Origin: Spirochaetota bacterium
GTDB taxonomy: Bacteria; Spirochaetota; Spirochaetia; Treponematales; UBA12059
Assembly: GCA_029547205.1 (NCBI GenBank)
Contig: JAKPPT010000072.1
Span: 310,001 to 374,000 of the forward strand
DNA length: 64,000 bases
Reading direction: 5' to 3'
Shown: positions 16,882-25,149 of the stretch, in pieces
Layout: every line of letters begins with the position of its first letter
Numbering within the stretch: the stretch's first letter is position 1
Translations under genes and position numbers: made by a program
The notes under the pieces: generated by a model
Told to the model about the DNA's origin: nothing
The model's database searches: none
The model's input: only the letters and a program-made list of their open reading frames with translations

Positions 16882-17904
16882 TTAAAAACTTGTTATGGTA
16901 AAGTCAGGAGTACCTTCTTTTAAAGCATTGAGCATCCCTTCCATCGATTTTTTTAGTGTTCCAGGAAGCTGCTCATAAGTTGATCCCGCACCATCAAAAT
17001 CTATGTATCCGTCACGAACACCAACAATATCAGCACGTCCGTATACGGAACTATTGCCATTAAGTATTGCACGGACACGTTCATAAACAACAATATCCTG
17101 CTTGAGGACGGCGCATCCAATTACCGATTGAGGAGCAAGTTTAAAACCGGCATTATCAAACCAAACAATTCGCTTATCCTGGTTTGCGAGTTCTTCAGCA
17201 ACTGAGATAACACCCTGACCAGCACCTCCGGCTATTGGAAGAATAACTGCAATACCTGATGCATAAAGCTCACGTGCAAGCGATGCAGCTGCATTTGCGT
17301 CATACCAGTTACCAATTTCACGGTACTCAATGGTAAACTCAGGATCTACTGCTTTTGCTCCTGCTTCAAACCCGGGTAGTATCAATTCAGTTAAGGTTGG
17401 ATATTTCTGTGCAGCGATGAATCCTATTTTTTTTATATCAGCATTATTGGTTTTACTGTATAAACCAGCGAGGAATCCGGCAATGTACCCCTGTTCCTTT
17501 TGATTATAGAGAACTGTATAGATTGAAGGATTGCCTTTGAGATATGCATCTGCAATGAAAAATTTCTGATTAGGAAACTCTTTTGCAATCTGAGCACAAA
17601 GTTCCGGCATTGATGGGTTTGATGTCACAATGAGTTCATACTCTTCTGTCGCAGCAACAGCTCGCAACCGATCAAGCCATTCTGCCTGATTGTACCCAGC
17701 CTCGATTACTTTTATTGTAGCATTTGGTGTTTCCTGTACGGCTTTTTCTGCTCCTTGAACAAGAAGCTCATAAATAGGACTTCCAGATACTATACCAGGA
17801 ACGAACACTGCTACATCGAGCTCTCCTTTGGCTTTTGGTGCTTTTGTGCATGCCCCACTCACTGCTACTACAAGAGCAATCAGTACATACCATACACGCT
17901 TCAT
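16882..17904 (-). CDS. BMP-family substrate-binding lipoprotein (TmpC/PnrA-like)
   Basis: 340 residues. Signal peptide with a spirochaetal lipobox, VSGAC, Cys19 being the lipidated residue. The mature part matches the BMP/Med family: DVAVFVPGIVSGSPIYE at the start and PIAGGAGQG in the second lobe. In T. pallidum, TmpC/PnrA binds purine nucleosides and feeds PnrC-E; this operon has the same order except that no small PnrB-like gene is present. The lipoprotein would be held at the outer face of the inner membrane. AAGGAG precedes the ATG. Purine nucleoside specificity is inferred by homology; riboflavin or other BMP ligands remain possible. Confidence 0.87.
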   Translation of the reverse strand: MKRVWYVLIALVVAVSGACTKAPKAKGELDVAVFVPGIVSGSPIYELLVQGAEKAVQETPNATIKVIEAGYNQAEWLDRLRAVAATEEYELIVTSNPSMPELCAQIAKEFPNQKFFIADAYLKGNPSIYTVLYNQKEQGYIAGFLAGLYSKTNNADIKKIGFIAAQKYPTLTELILPGFEAGAKAVDPEFTIEYREIGNWYDANAAASLARELYASGIAVILPIAGGAGQGVISVAEELANQDKRIVWFDNAGFKLAPQSVIGCAVLKQDIVVYERVRAILNGNSSVYGRADIVGVRDGYIDFDGAGSTYEQLPGTLKKSMEGMLNALKEGTPDFTITSF

Positions 17905-17956
17905 AGTTAGTTTCTCCTTTACGATATTTTAATAGTTCACCTTACTGTGTAAAATA

Positions 17957-17984
17957 TGTATACTCAAACAACAATTGTTTATAA
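17957..17984 (-). promoter_or_regulatory. Possible importer-operon promoter with a dyad in the spacer
   Basis: On the minus strand, TTATAA, a 16-bp spacer and TATACA precede the BMP gene. The 10-bp palindrome AACAATTGTT (17970-17979) sits in the spacer. A palindrome between -35 and -10 is where MerR-type regulators bind, and a merR gene is divergent at 18031, but the spacer is shorter than the usual 19 bp. Confidence 0.35.
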
Positions 17985-18030
17985 AGTAGTGTAATATGTC
18001 GTATACTAAATTGCACGTTAAAGGTTAATT

Positions 18031-18489
18031 ATGAAGCAGCAAAAATTCTACAAAATTGGGGAACTTGCGAACATGTTTGGTATTACCCCGAGAACGATCC
18101 GCTATTATGAAGAGCTGGGTTTACTCGAATCGATACATAGAGCAGAAGGTGATCATAGAAAATATACTCATCGGGCAGTAATACGTCTTAAACGCATTTT
18201 CCAACTTAAAGACTATGGCCTTGCGTTATCGGAAATTCAGGAATTGTTTGAAACATCACGAAAAGATTCAACTGGTACATCGGTAAAGTCTCAGCTCATT
18301 GCAATTTATAAAAATAAACTGGCAGAAGCTATTGAAAAAAAGGCAAAGATTGAATCCTACATTAATGATCTCTCCTGGCACATCGAACAGCTTGAACAGG
18401 TAGATAATTTTTATGCCTGTCCTGGTCCTGCATGCAAAACCTGCCAGTGGGCTCAACGTTGTGATTTTTTTGAGGAAGAAGAAGCATGA
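18031..18489 (+). CDS. MerR-family regulator with C-terminal Cys cluster
   Basis: 152 residues. N-terminal MerR winged helix (FYKIGELANMFGITPRTIRYYEELGLL), a dimerising coiled coil (~75-125), then a C-terminal cluster CPGPACKTCQWAQRC (C-x4-C-x2-C-x5-C). SoxR uses C-x2-C-x-C-x5-C for a 2Fe-2S sensor, so this tail may bind an Fe-S cluster or a metal ion; the spacing differs. The stop overlaps the start of the FGGY kinase gene, so it probably controls its own operon and perhaps the divergent importer. AAAGG lies 7 nt before the ATG; a -10 (TATACT) is at 18002-18007. Confidence 0.88.
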   Translation: MKQQKFYKIGELANMFGITPRTIRYYEELGLLESIHRAEGDHRKYTHRAVIRLKRIFQLKDYGLALSEIQELFETSRKDSTGTSVKSQLIAIYKNKLAEAIEKKAKIESYINDLSWHIEQLEQVDNFYACPGPACKTCQWAQRCDFFEEEEA

Positions 18490-19883
18490 TGCATTTTCTC
18501 TGCATTGATATCGGAACTTCATATCTTAAAACTGCAATCGTTTCAGGAAATGGTTCAATTATAGAAAAACAGCGACACCCCTTACATCTTTCTTATTCAA
18601 ATGGATATCTGACGATGTACCCCGAAGCATGGTACCCTGCACTTTCAAAAATGCTTGCAAGTTTCAGATACTGTAACAAAATAGATGCTGTCAGCATTAC
18701 TGGGAATGGACCATCACTCATAGCTCTCTCACATAAACAAACTATTTTGCAGCCAGCATTAAGCTGGATGGATCGATCCTGCACAGAGGAAGCACAAATC
18801 ATTGCACATCTTTCAGGTTCGAGTTATGATGCATCCTTCTATCTTGCAAAAGCACTGCGATTGATTGCCATTCATGGAATGGATACCATCTGGAAGTTTT
18901 TTTCCGGACCAGAATATCTTGCGTATTGCATTGGATCTGAACCGGTAAGCTACCTGCCATCTTCTGGTTATGAACCTTATATCTGGAATAACACTATTCA
19001 TGAACAGCTGGGGCTACGAGCAAATCTTTTTCCACCATATGCAGAACCTGGCACTATCATTGGTTATACAAAACCAAATGGACTCAAGCTGCCTGAAAAT
19101 ATTCCAATTATTGCTGCATATCCTGATTTTCTTGCAGCAATTGCAGGAACAGAATGCATCGAACCAGGATATATATGCGACCGAACGGGCTCTAGTGAAA
19201 CACTCAATGCTTGCAGTGAATGCTATGATGATGCGTTACCCTTGCTGCGCTTGCCACATCTCATTCCTAATTTATGGAATCTCTCAGGAGGCGTCAGTAC
19301 AAGCGGAAAAGCATTGGAATGGTTCTGTAAGCTCCATGGTCCTGATTATTTATTTGAATCCTGCATCGAAGATGCTCATAGTGCTCCTTTTGATCCATCA
19401 CTCATGTTTCTCCCGTTTCTTAATGGTGAAAGAGCTCCAATATGGAACAATACCATCAGGGGGCAATTTCTCAATATTGGATTAAACCATACCAGACAGG
19501 ATCTTGCTCGTGCTGTTATTGAAGGTATTGTTTTTGGATTGCGGTTTACCTATGATAAATTGGTTCAATTAATAAAAAAAACCTGCATTATTCGACCATC
19601 AGGTTTTCTTGCTGATTTTCCATTTATCAATCAGCTTAAAGCTGATATTTTTGCTACAACAATAGAGACAGGGCTCCATCCTGAAGGAGAACTTTTAGGA
19701 TGTGCTGCCATTGCGTTGAAAGGTATAACCAAAAACCTCTCAATTTCAGAAGCATGTAAAAATATTTTTACTTTATACTCATCGTATACACCATCACAAG
19801 ATTATATTAACTACGAAGAAAAATATCATAAATTTATAAATGCTCTTACAAATACACTTAATACTTTTGAGGACAAACTATGA
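18486..19883 (+). CDS. FGGY-family carbohydrate kinase (xylulokinase-like)
   Basis: 465 residues, the usual FGGY length. The N-terminal phosphate-1 motif is LCIDIGTSYLKTAI; a WMDRS segment and the C-terminal ATP-domain FLPFLNGERAPIWN match xylulokinase/gluconokinase-type enzymes. It should phosphorylate a sugar or sugar alcohol with ATP. Two ATG codons are adjacent (18486 and 18489). It overlaps the MerR gene upstream and the transporter gene downstream (ATGA), forming a three-gene operon. The substrate is not evident: FGGY specificity is hard to read and neither the regulator nor the transporter names a sugar. Confidence 0.85.
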   Translation: MMHFLCIDIGTSYLKTAIVSGNGSIIEKQRHPLHLSYSNGYLTMYPEAWYPALSKMLASFRYCNKIDAVSITGNGPSLIALSHKQTILQPALSWMDRSCTEEAQIIAHLSGSSYDASFYLAKALRLIAIHGMDTIWKFFSGPEYLAYCIGSEPVSYLPSSGYEPYIWNNTIHEQLGLRANLFPPYAEPGTIIGYTKPNGLKLPENIPIIAAYPDFLAAIAGTECIEPGYICDRTGSSETLNACSECYDDALPLLRLPHLIPNLWNLSGGVSTSGKALEWFCKLHGPDYLFESCIEDAHSAPFDPSLMFLPFLNGERAPIWNNTIRGQFLNIGLNHTRQDLARAVIEGIVFGLRFTYDKLVQLIKKTCIIRPSGFLADFPFINQLKADIFATTIETGLHPEGELLGCAAIALKGITKNLSISEACKNIFTLYSSYTPSQDYINYEEKYHKFINALTNTLNTFEDKL

Positions 19884-20791
19884 CAACTGCACTCATACAA
19901 AGCTTTGTGCTTTTTGCATTAATGTTTATTGGTTACATACTTGGCAAGTTGAAAGTTATTACTAATTTTAAGGAACTTTCTCGACTCGTAGTCGATTTAA
20001 CACTACCGGCACTGATACTTGTATCAATGCAAAAAGAATATTCGCATGATACTGCCTCGCGTGCATTTTCAATGCTTGCTATATCCGGAGCAGTGTATGC
20101 TGGCGCACTCCTGTTATCATATTTTTTGCCGCTACTCTATAAGAAGGTTACAGAACAAGAACGTGGTGTTCATAGGTTTGCAATGAGTTTTTCAAATGTA
20201 GGTTTTATGGGGTTTCCAATTGCTGCCGCATTTCTTGGGAGCGAAAGCCTGTTTGATGTTTCTATGTACAATATTCCCTTTCAAATTTTAGCATTTTCGA
20301 TAGGTGTATTATTTATTGCACCACATAAAAGTAAAAAAAGTATACTTTCCAAAAAGCTGCTTGTAAATCCTGCTATCATGAGCGCTCTTGTAGGTTTTAT
20401 ATTATTTTTATTACAGATAAAAATTCCTTCTCCTCTGTTCACAGTATGTTCAATGCTTGGAGAAACAACAACACCGCTTGCTATGCTCATAATTGGAGGA
20501 ATCCTATCACAGAGCAATATAAAACAAGCGCTGTCTAATCCGCATATCTGGCTGACAACACTGTATCGTCTCGCATTGTTCCCTCTCATGCTCTATGGTA
20601 TATGTATCCTTCTGGGAATTAAAGCATATGCAGTACCTGTCCTCATTGCTGCCATGCCAGTAGCTGCGAATACGAGTATGCTCGCTGAAGTTTATGGAGG
20701 CGATAGTGCTGTTGCCAGTGGTCTTGTAATGCTTTCTACTCTTTTATCAACAGTAACAATTCCATTAATAGCAATACTGCTTACAGCATGA
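19880..20791 (+). CDS. AEC (auxin efflux carrier-like) family membrane transporter
   Basis: 303 residues with about ten hydrophobic helices in the AEC pattern: FVLFALMFIGYILGKLKV at the start, a central SNVGFMGFPIAAAFLG segment and the late PVAANTSMLAEVYGGD motif characteristic of the family. Members move organic acids (malate, malonate) or other small anions. The ATG overlaps the kinase stop, so the carrier is co-expressed with a sugar kinase and MerR regulator. The transported compound is unknown. The gene abuts the convergent FecR-domain gene with no spacer at all. Confidence 0.85.
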   Translation: MTTALIQSFVLFALMFIGYILGKLKVITNFKELSRLVVDLTLPALILVSMQKEYSHDTASRAFSMLAISGAVYAGALLLSYFLPLLYKKVTEQERGVHRFAMSFSNVGFMGFPIAAAFLGSESLFDVSMYNIPFQILAFSIGVLFIAPHKSKKSILSKKLLVNPAIMSALVGFILFLLQIKIPSPLFTVCSMLGETTTPLAMLIIGGILSQSNIKQALSNPHIWLTTLYRLALFPLMLYGICILLGIKAYAVPVLIAAMPVAANTSMLAEVYGGDSAVASGLVMLSTLLSTVTIPLIAILLTA

Positions 20792-21823
20792 CTATGGCTG
20801 AATTACAATCGCAAAAATCATAAATGGTATTGCACTCATAAACAGAATATCAGCTGCTACATTAAGCGGAGCAGCTTGTTCTGGTAATCCTGTAGCATTA
20901 AAGTACCAGCTTATACCCTTTAGACTTAAACCCGCAGCACTCAATACGATTGATCCAAGAATTCCAGCATCTTTTAATCTGCTTGTTGCAAGAATACGAT
21001 TTTTAAAAACTTCATCATTCACAACAAGTACATTTACGTCTTCCTGATCTGTCTGCTGGTTTTCAGTCTCTGGGGAAAATGTCAATCGTGGCAGATACTC
21101 TTCTGATTTTTCTTGATCAGTACTTGGAGAAGATGATTGAAGCGTGCTTACAAATTCCTGAGTAGTCCAAAACTCAGTTAATCCATATTCCAATTTTTGC
21201 AGCGTTGCAACAGATCGTGCATCCTTACGTTCTACAACAACCATCTCGTTATTTTTAACGGTAAATTCTTTTGGGACCGTTTCAAGATTTTCTGAACTAC
21301 CAGAGGATACATCAATGTAGGCTATTACAAATACTTCACCTTCAAAACAGTATATTTTTGTAACAGGCATAGGATTTAAAGCCACGCGTGGTGTCAATAC
21401 TTCAAAACCAAAATCAGTACCGCGAACACCAGCTACAGCTTGAGCGCTGGTTATAGAAAATGATTCATTACCAGCAAGCTTGCTCATTTTAGTTCTAACT
21501 CTTCCATATATAAGTCTTATATTGATTGTGGAATTTGTTTTAAGCCGTTCAATAACGATTGTTGTGTTTTCAGTCATTCTTAAAATACCAGCAGGTTTTG
21601 AAAACTGAATTTCTAGAGAAACACCTCTTCCTGTCTGTACCTGATCTCCTGCATACAGAACAAGACCAATAGGATCATCGAAAACAACTTTTTTATTATT
21701 GCGTATTACAAGTACATCTTGTGCTGATGCATATGATAGTATAGCGAGCGGTGTTTCTTGCGCAACGAGTAACCATGAGCTGAGCACTACTATAAAAAAA
21801 ACGACTACTTTTATACGGTGCAT
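20792..21823 (-). CDS. FecR-domain protein, exported and membrane-attached
   Basis: 343 residues. Signal peptide (~1-21, ending LLVAQ), then a FecR domain (~50-160) with LVLYAGDQVQTGRGVSLEIQF and a later VRGTDF. Two hydrophobic segments close the chain (~285-310 and ~325-340), so the protein is probably anchored by its C-terminus. In spirochaetes FecR domains occur widely in envelope proteins without a FecI-type sigma factor, and none is seen here, so iron-dicitrate signalling should not be assumed. AAGGGGG precedes the ATG. Function unknown; envelope location fairly sure. Confidence 0.75.
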   Translation of the reverse strand: MHRIKVVVFFIVVLSSWLLVAQETPLAILSYASAQDVLVIRNNKKVVFDDPIGLVLYAGDQVQTGRGVSLEIQFSKPAGILRMTENTTIVIERLKTNSTINIRLIYGRVRTKMSKLAGNESFSITSAQAVAGVRGTDFGFEVLTPRVALNPMPVTKIYCFEGEVFVIAYIDVSSGSSENLETVPKEFTVKNNEMVVVERKDARSVATLQKLEYGLTEFWTTQEFVSTLQSSSPSTDQEKSEEYLPRLTFSPETENQQTDQEDVNVLVVNDEVFKNRILATSRLKDAGILGSIVLSAAGLSLKGISWYFNATGLPEQAAPLNVAADILFMSAIPFMIFAIVIQP

Positions 21824-21885
21824 AGTACCCCCTTACCGTACAGTGTATCATTTTTTTTATACAAAATCAAAATACATTATATTAA

Positions 21886-21914
21886 TTGATAAGTTTACTT
21901 CCTTGTATTATACT
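21886..21914 (+). promoter_or_regulatory. Near-consensus promoter of the 319-residue gene
   Basis: TTGATA, 17-bp spacer, TATACT. Only 11 nt lie between the -10 and the ATG at 21926, with no Shine-Dalgarno, so the transcript should start within about 5 nt of the start codon. Confidence 0.7.
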
Positions 21915-21925
21915 TTTATTAATTT

Positions 21926-22885
21926 ATGGAACAAATTCTCAATGAAATAAAAGTTGTTTTTACTGATAGTACAATCAATGAGCTTCTCAAATCCATCAAA
22001 CAACAAAGTTCAATTTCATACACCATGCATTTTAGTCAAAATGAAGACTTTTTTATTCAAATACCATCAGAAATTTTTGTTCCTCAATTACCTATACATC
22101 ATGATATTCGCAGCAATACTCCTGCAAACAGCTACCTTAAACTCATTGCACAAGTTGTTGAACAAATTTGCATTTTATTGCCAGAACTTCTCGAAGGATT
22201 AATATATTTTTTTGATCCTGCTGAAATTTTAAAACCATGTTTCTATAAATTATATAAAGTTGAAGAATCCATATATCTTTACATAATAAGGATTGATCTC
22301 AATCCAAGGCTCCTGGAAGTATCGGTTAAACAGAGCGGTAGCAATGACATCACTGCTTCGTACTATACCAAAAGACTCTATCTGGAATCAGAATTGATTC
22401 CTTTAGAAAAAATAATAACAGATAATCCCAGCTTGCCACGATTCATCATTGACCAAATAATTTCCCAAACTTGGATTGGAGAAACAGGCAGAGGTTACAT
22501 GGTACATGGTATTTGGATGGATACCGATCTTTCAAAGTTCTTTTCAAAAGCCTTTATTCCTCAAGGGAAAAAGATTTATCCCTACTATCCGTTATTCTGT
22601 AAATATAAAACACTGTGTGGATTTGTTCCGATGATTGGTAATCAGGGCAGAAAACTTTTACTGCCCCTATTTCATAAAGCAAAAATTTTTTTTAAACCAC
22701 ATATTCCTAAAATTCAGGAAGTTCTTCGAAATCAAAAATTTTCTGAAAACTTAAATGAATTCAAAGAAATAGCCAATGCAGTTCCTGATGAATGGAAAAA
22801 ATTACTGCAGAATTTTTATGTCATTTCTTATCTGAATCAGTATGAACAAAAGGAGTATCAAATTACCTATGAAAATCCAGTTTAA
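21926..22885 (+). CDS. Hypothetical protein, 319 residues
   Basis: I do not recognise this protein. It has no signal peptide or clear membrane helix and seems cytoplasmic. The composition is ordinary, with aromatic-rich stretches in the middle (IYFFDPAEILKPCFYKLYKV) and a Lys-rich C-terminal third. It has its own strong promoter and apparently a leaderless start. Its last 17 nt overlap the start of murD, so it heads the murD transcript; a role linked to cell-wall synthesis is possible but rests only on that position. Coding reality is supported by length, promoter and overlap. Confidence 0.6.
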   Translation: MEQILNEIKVVFTDSTINELLKSIKQQSSISYTMHFSQNEDFFIQIPSEIFVPQLPIHHDIRSNTPANSYLKLIAQVVEQICILLPELLEGLIYFFDPAEILKPCFYKLYKVEESIYLYIIRIDLNPRLLEVSVKQSGSNDITASYYTKRLYLESELIPLEKIITDNPSLPRFIIDQIISQTWIGETGRGYMVHGIWMDTDLSKFFSKAFIPQGKKIYPYYPLFCKYKTLCGFVPMIGNQGRKLLLPLFHKAKIFFKPHIPKIQEVLRNQKFSENLNEFKEIANAVPDEWKKLLQNFYVISYLNQYEQKEYQITYENPV

Positions 22886-24257
22886 TGAGTTTGCAAACCA
22901 GCGTATCACAGTTATGGGTTTGGGATTAAATGGCGGCGGGCTTGCATCTGCACGCTTTTTTGCGCAATGCGGTGCTCATGTTACCGTAACCGATATGAAA
23001 ACCGAAGAACAATTAAAACCATCAATAGAAGCACTCAAGGAATACCCCATACGCTATGTGCTTGGAAAACATGATGAAGCTGATTTCCAGAATGCTGATA
23101 TTGTAATTAAAAATCCTGCAGTACGTCCGGATAATCCTTATCTTAAACTTGCGCGACGTATAGAAACTGATATGTCAATTTTTCTTTCAGTGCTGCCCTG
23201 CCCGCTCATTGCAGTTACTGGTTCTAAAGGAAAATCAACAACGGCATCTGCAGTCTATCACATACTTAAAACGGCTCAGAAAAAAGTATTTTTAGGAGGA
23301 AACATTACTGTTTCTCCACTTGACTTTATTGACGCTGTTGATGCATCAAGCATTGTAGTTCTAGAACTTTCCAGCTGGCAATTAGGAGATTTACGAGGAA
23401 ATACCGCGTTGCACCCTAAAATCGCAATTATTACACACATTGTTCCCGATCACCTTGACCGGTATGGGACGATGGATGCATACATTGCTGATAAACGCGT
23501 CATTTATGCAAATCAAACGAGTGATGATTATACAATCTGTGAGCATGACAGCTGGGGAGTAAGTTTTTCACAAGAGACAAAGGCTAAATGTTTCTTGTAT
23601 GGATCGACATATCAGGGAAACGTTCCAAATGCGTATTTCAATGATAAAAACGAGGGAATTTTTTTATATAATAATCAAGAACACTGTCTTGTCCCAGGGA
23701 GCATCTTCCTTGCTGGCGACCATAACCGTCGTAATTTGCTTGCAGCAGGCATAGCTGCAAAATTGATGGGTATCGATGATGGTACAATACAAAATGCTAC
23801 CCAGAGCTTTACAGGTGTTGAACACCGCATGGAACGATTTTTAACGATTAACCAGATTGAATGGTATAATGATTCTGCAGCAACTGTTCCACATGCTGTC
23901 GCTGCTGCAATCAATGCTCTGAATGATAAACCGCTTGTACTCATTACTGGAGGCACTGATAAAGCGCTAGACTTTGAACCTGTTATACAGGAATATGCAA
24001 AACCACTCCATCTTATTTTGCTAACCGGAAGCGGCACTGATAAATTGATAGTATCACTTCAAAAACATGGCATTGCTTACAAAGGTCCTTATAGCGACTT
24101 GCAAACAGCAGTAGCAACAGCTTATGAGCTTGCCCCTACCGGATCCCGTGTCATTCTTTCGCCTGGCTGCACTTCCTTTGGCATGTTCAAAAATGAATTT
24201 GATAGAGGATTACAGTTCAAGCAAACGGTAAAAGCTATGCTTGGAATAAATGCTTAA
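22869..24257 (+). CDS. murD: UDP-N-acetylmuramoylalanine--D-glutamate ligase
   Basis: I place the start at 22869 (MKIQFNEFANQ), nine codons after the tracked one, as AAAAGGAG lies 13 nt upstream and none precedes 22842; this gives 462 residues. N-terminal Rossmann domain (VMGLGLNGGGLASARFF), central ATP-binding loop GSKGKSTTA, the Mur-ligase segments SWQLGDLRG and PDHLDRYGTM, and the C-terminal domain starting near FTGVEHRME. It adds D-Glu to UDP-MurNAc-L-Ala in the cytoplasm. It lies apart from murE-ddl, about 8 kb downstream. The call is firm. Confidence 0.95.
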   Translation: MKIQFNEFANQRITVMGLGLNGGGLASARFFAQCGAHVTVTDMKTEEQLKPSIEALKEYPIRYVLGKHDEADFQNADIVIKNPAVRPDNPYLKLARRIETDMSIFLSVLPCPLIAVTGSKGKSTTASAVYHILKTAQKKVFLGGNITVSPLDFIDAVDASSIVVLELSSWQLGDLRGNTALHPKIAIITHIVPDHLDRYGTMDAYIADKRVIYANQTSDDYTICEHDSWGVSFSQETKAKCFLYGSTYQGNVPNAYFNDKNEGIFLYNNQEHCLVPGSIFLAGDHNRRNLLAAGIAAKLMGIDDGTIQNATQSFTGVEHRMERFLTINQIEWYNDSAATVPHAVAAAINALNDKPLVLITGGTDKALDFEPVIQEYAKPLHLILLTGSGTDKLIVSLQKHGIAYKGPYSDLQTAVATAYELAPTGSRVILSPGCTSFGMFKNEFDRGLQFKQTVKAMLGINA

Positions 24258-24271
24258 GCTATTTTTAGCTT
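24256..24271. terminator. Short hairpin between convergent murD and memo-like genes
   Basis: AAGCTA-TTTT-TAGCTT, 6-bp stem, beginning in the murD stop codon and reaching into the last codons of the convergent gene. A TTTTTC run stands beside it on the minus strand, but on the upstream side. Weak candidate. Confidence 0.3.
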
Positions 24272-25086
24272 GAAAAAGCAATACTTGCATAACCGACAAA
24301 TGAGCTATCGTAATGCTTCGCAAGACTGGTCTCATATGCAAGCAATTCTGCATGAGACGCTTTTAACGCTTTAGCATAGCTTGCTGCACAGGCAGCGCCA
24401 CCAGATGAACACGCTGCCTGTAAATCTCTCCCCGCATGCAAAATAGCCTGAGCATCCAGAGCAAGACAGGCATCAATAAACTGTTTATCATTATTGGCTG
24501 CCCAGATTTCTGCCTGCTTTCCTGTACCTGCTGGCATAAAACCATAATTAGGACCGTAATGTGTCAAATCGGTAGAACCTAATACAAAAAGCTGTACTGC
24601 ATACATGGTACTCCAATCAGCAAGCAGCTTTCCGAGAGCAATAGCCTGTTCATCTTCTGGCACTCGAATGCCTACAACTGGTATGCTGTATCCAAAACGG
24701 AATGCACAAAACGGGAACTGTATTTCAACGGTATTATCGGCACTGTGATCCGGCCTAACTGTACAATGCATGCGTATTGCATCCACAAGGTCACGGCAGA
24801 CCGGAAGAGCCCCGCCTGGTACCGCATATTCGGTATCATCATATAGTAAAATTGGATTTCCAGCGCCAAGATGTCCTCCAGCAACAACAACACAGTCTGC
24901 ATTAAACGCACTAAGCCACGATTGCCATGCAAGTTTGCCAGAAAAGTACCAGCCTGCATGCGGAGCAATTGCAGCGCAAGCTGTTTGTGGATGAGATTTA
25001 CTATCTTGTTTCCATTCATCGAGTGTCTCTTGAACTTCACTTGCTGTTGATGGATACCATCCAGAGGGGAGCAATCGTTTTCGCAT
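24265..25086 (-). CDS. amrB: Memo-family protein (AmmeMemoRadiSam system protein B)
   Basis: 273 residues, matching the MEMO1/AmrB family along its length: RLLPSGWYPS at the N-terminus, APHAGWYFSGK, VVAGGHLGAG and LGSTDLTHYGPNYG. The family resembles class III nonheme-iron dioxygenases, and the conserved His residues in those motifs fit an iron site. Bacterial genomes often pair it with an AMMECR1 protein and a radical SAM enzyme (AmmeMemoRadiSam), but neither is adjacent here. The biochemical role is not settled. GGGAGG precedes the ATG. Single-gene unit, convergent with murD. Confidence 0.88.
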   Translation of the reverse strand: MRKRLLPSGWYPSTASEVQETLDEWKQDSKSHPQTACAAIAPHAGWYFSGKLAWQSWLSAFNADCVVVAGGHLGAGNPILLYDDTEYAVPGGALPVCRDLVDAIRMHCTVRPDHSADNTVEIQFPFCAFRFGYSIPVVGIRVPEDEQAIALGKLLADWSTMYAVQLFVLGSTDLTHYGPNYGFMPAGTGKQAEIWAANNDKQFIDACLALDAQAILHAGRDLQAACSSGGAACAASYAKALKASHAELLAYETSLAKHYDSSFVGYASIAFSS

Positions 25087-25136
25087 CGTAAGCCTCCCTT
25101 TTTCAGATTTTCTTTTTCTTATTGAGCATTATAGTG

Positions 25137-25142
25137 TATACT
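25137..25142 (+). promoter_or_regulatory. -10 element seven bases before the GGDEF-like gene
   Basis: TATACT ends 7 nt before the ATG at 25150, so transcription should begin at or within a base or two of the start codon. The -35 is poor and no Shine-Dalgarno is present. Confidence 0.5.
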
Positions 25143-25149
25143 GATAACT

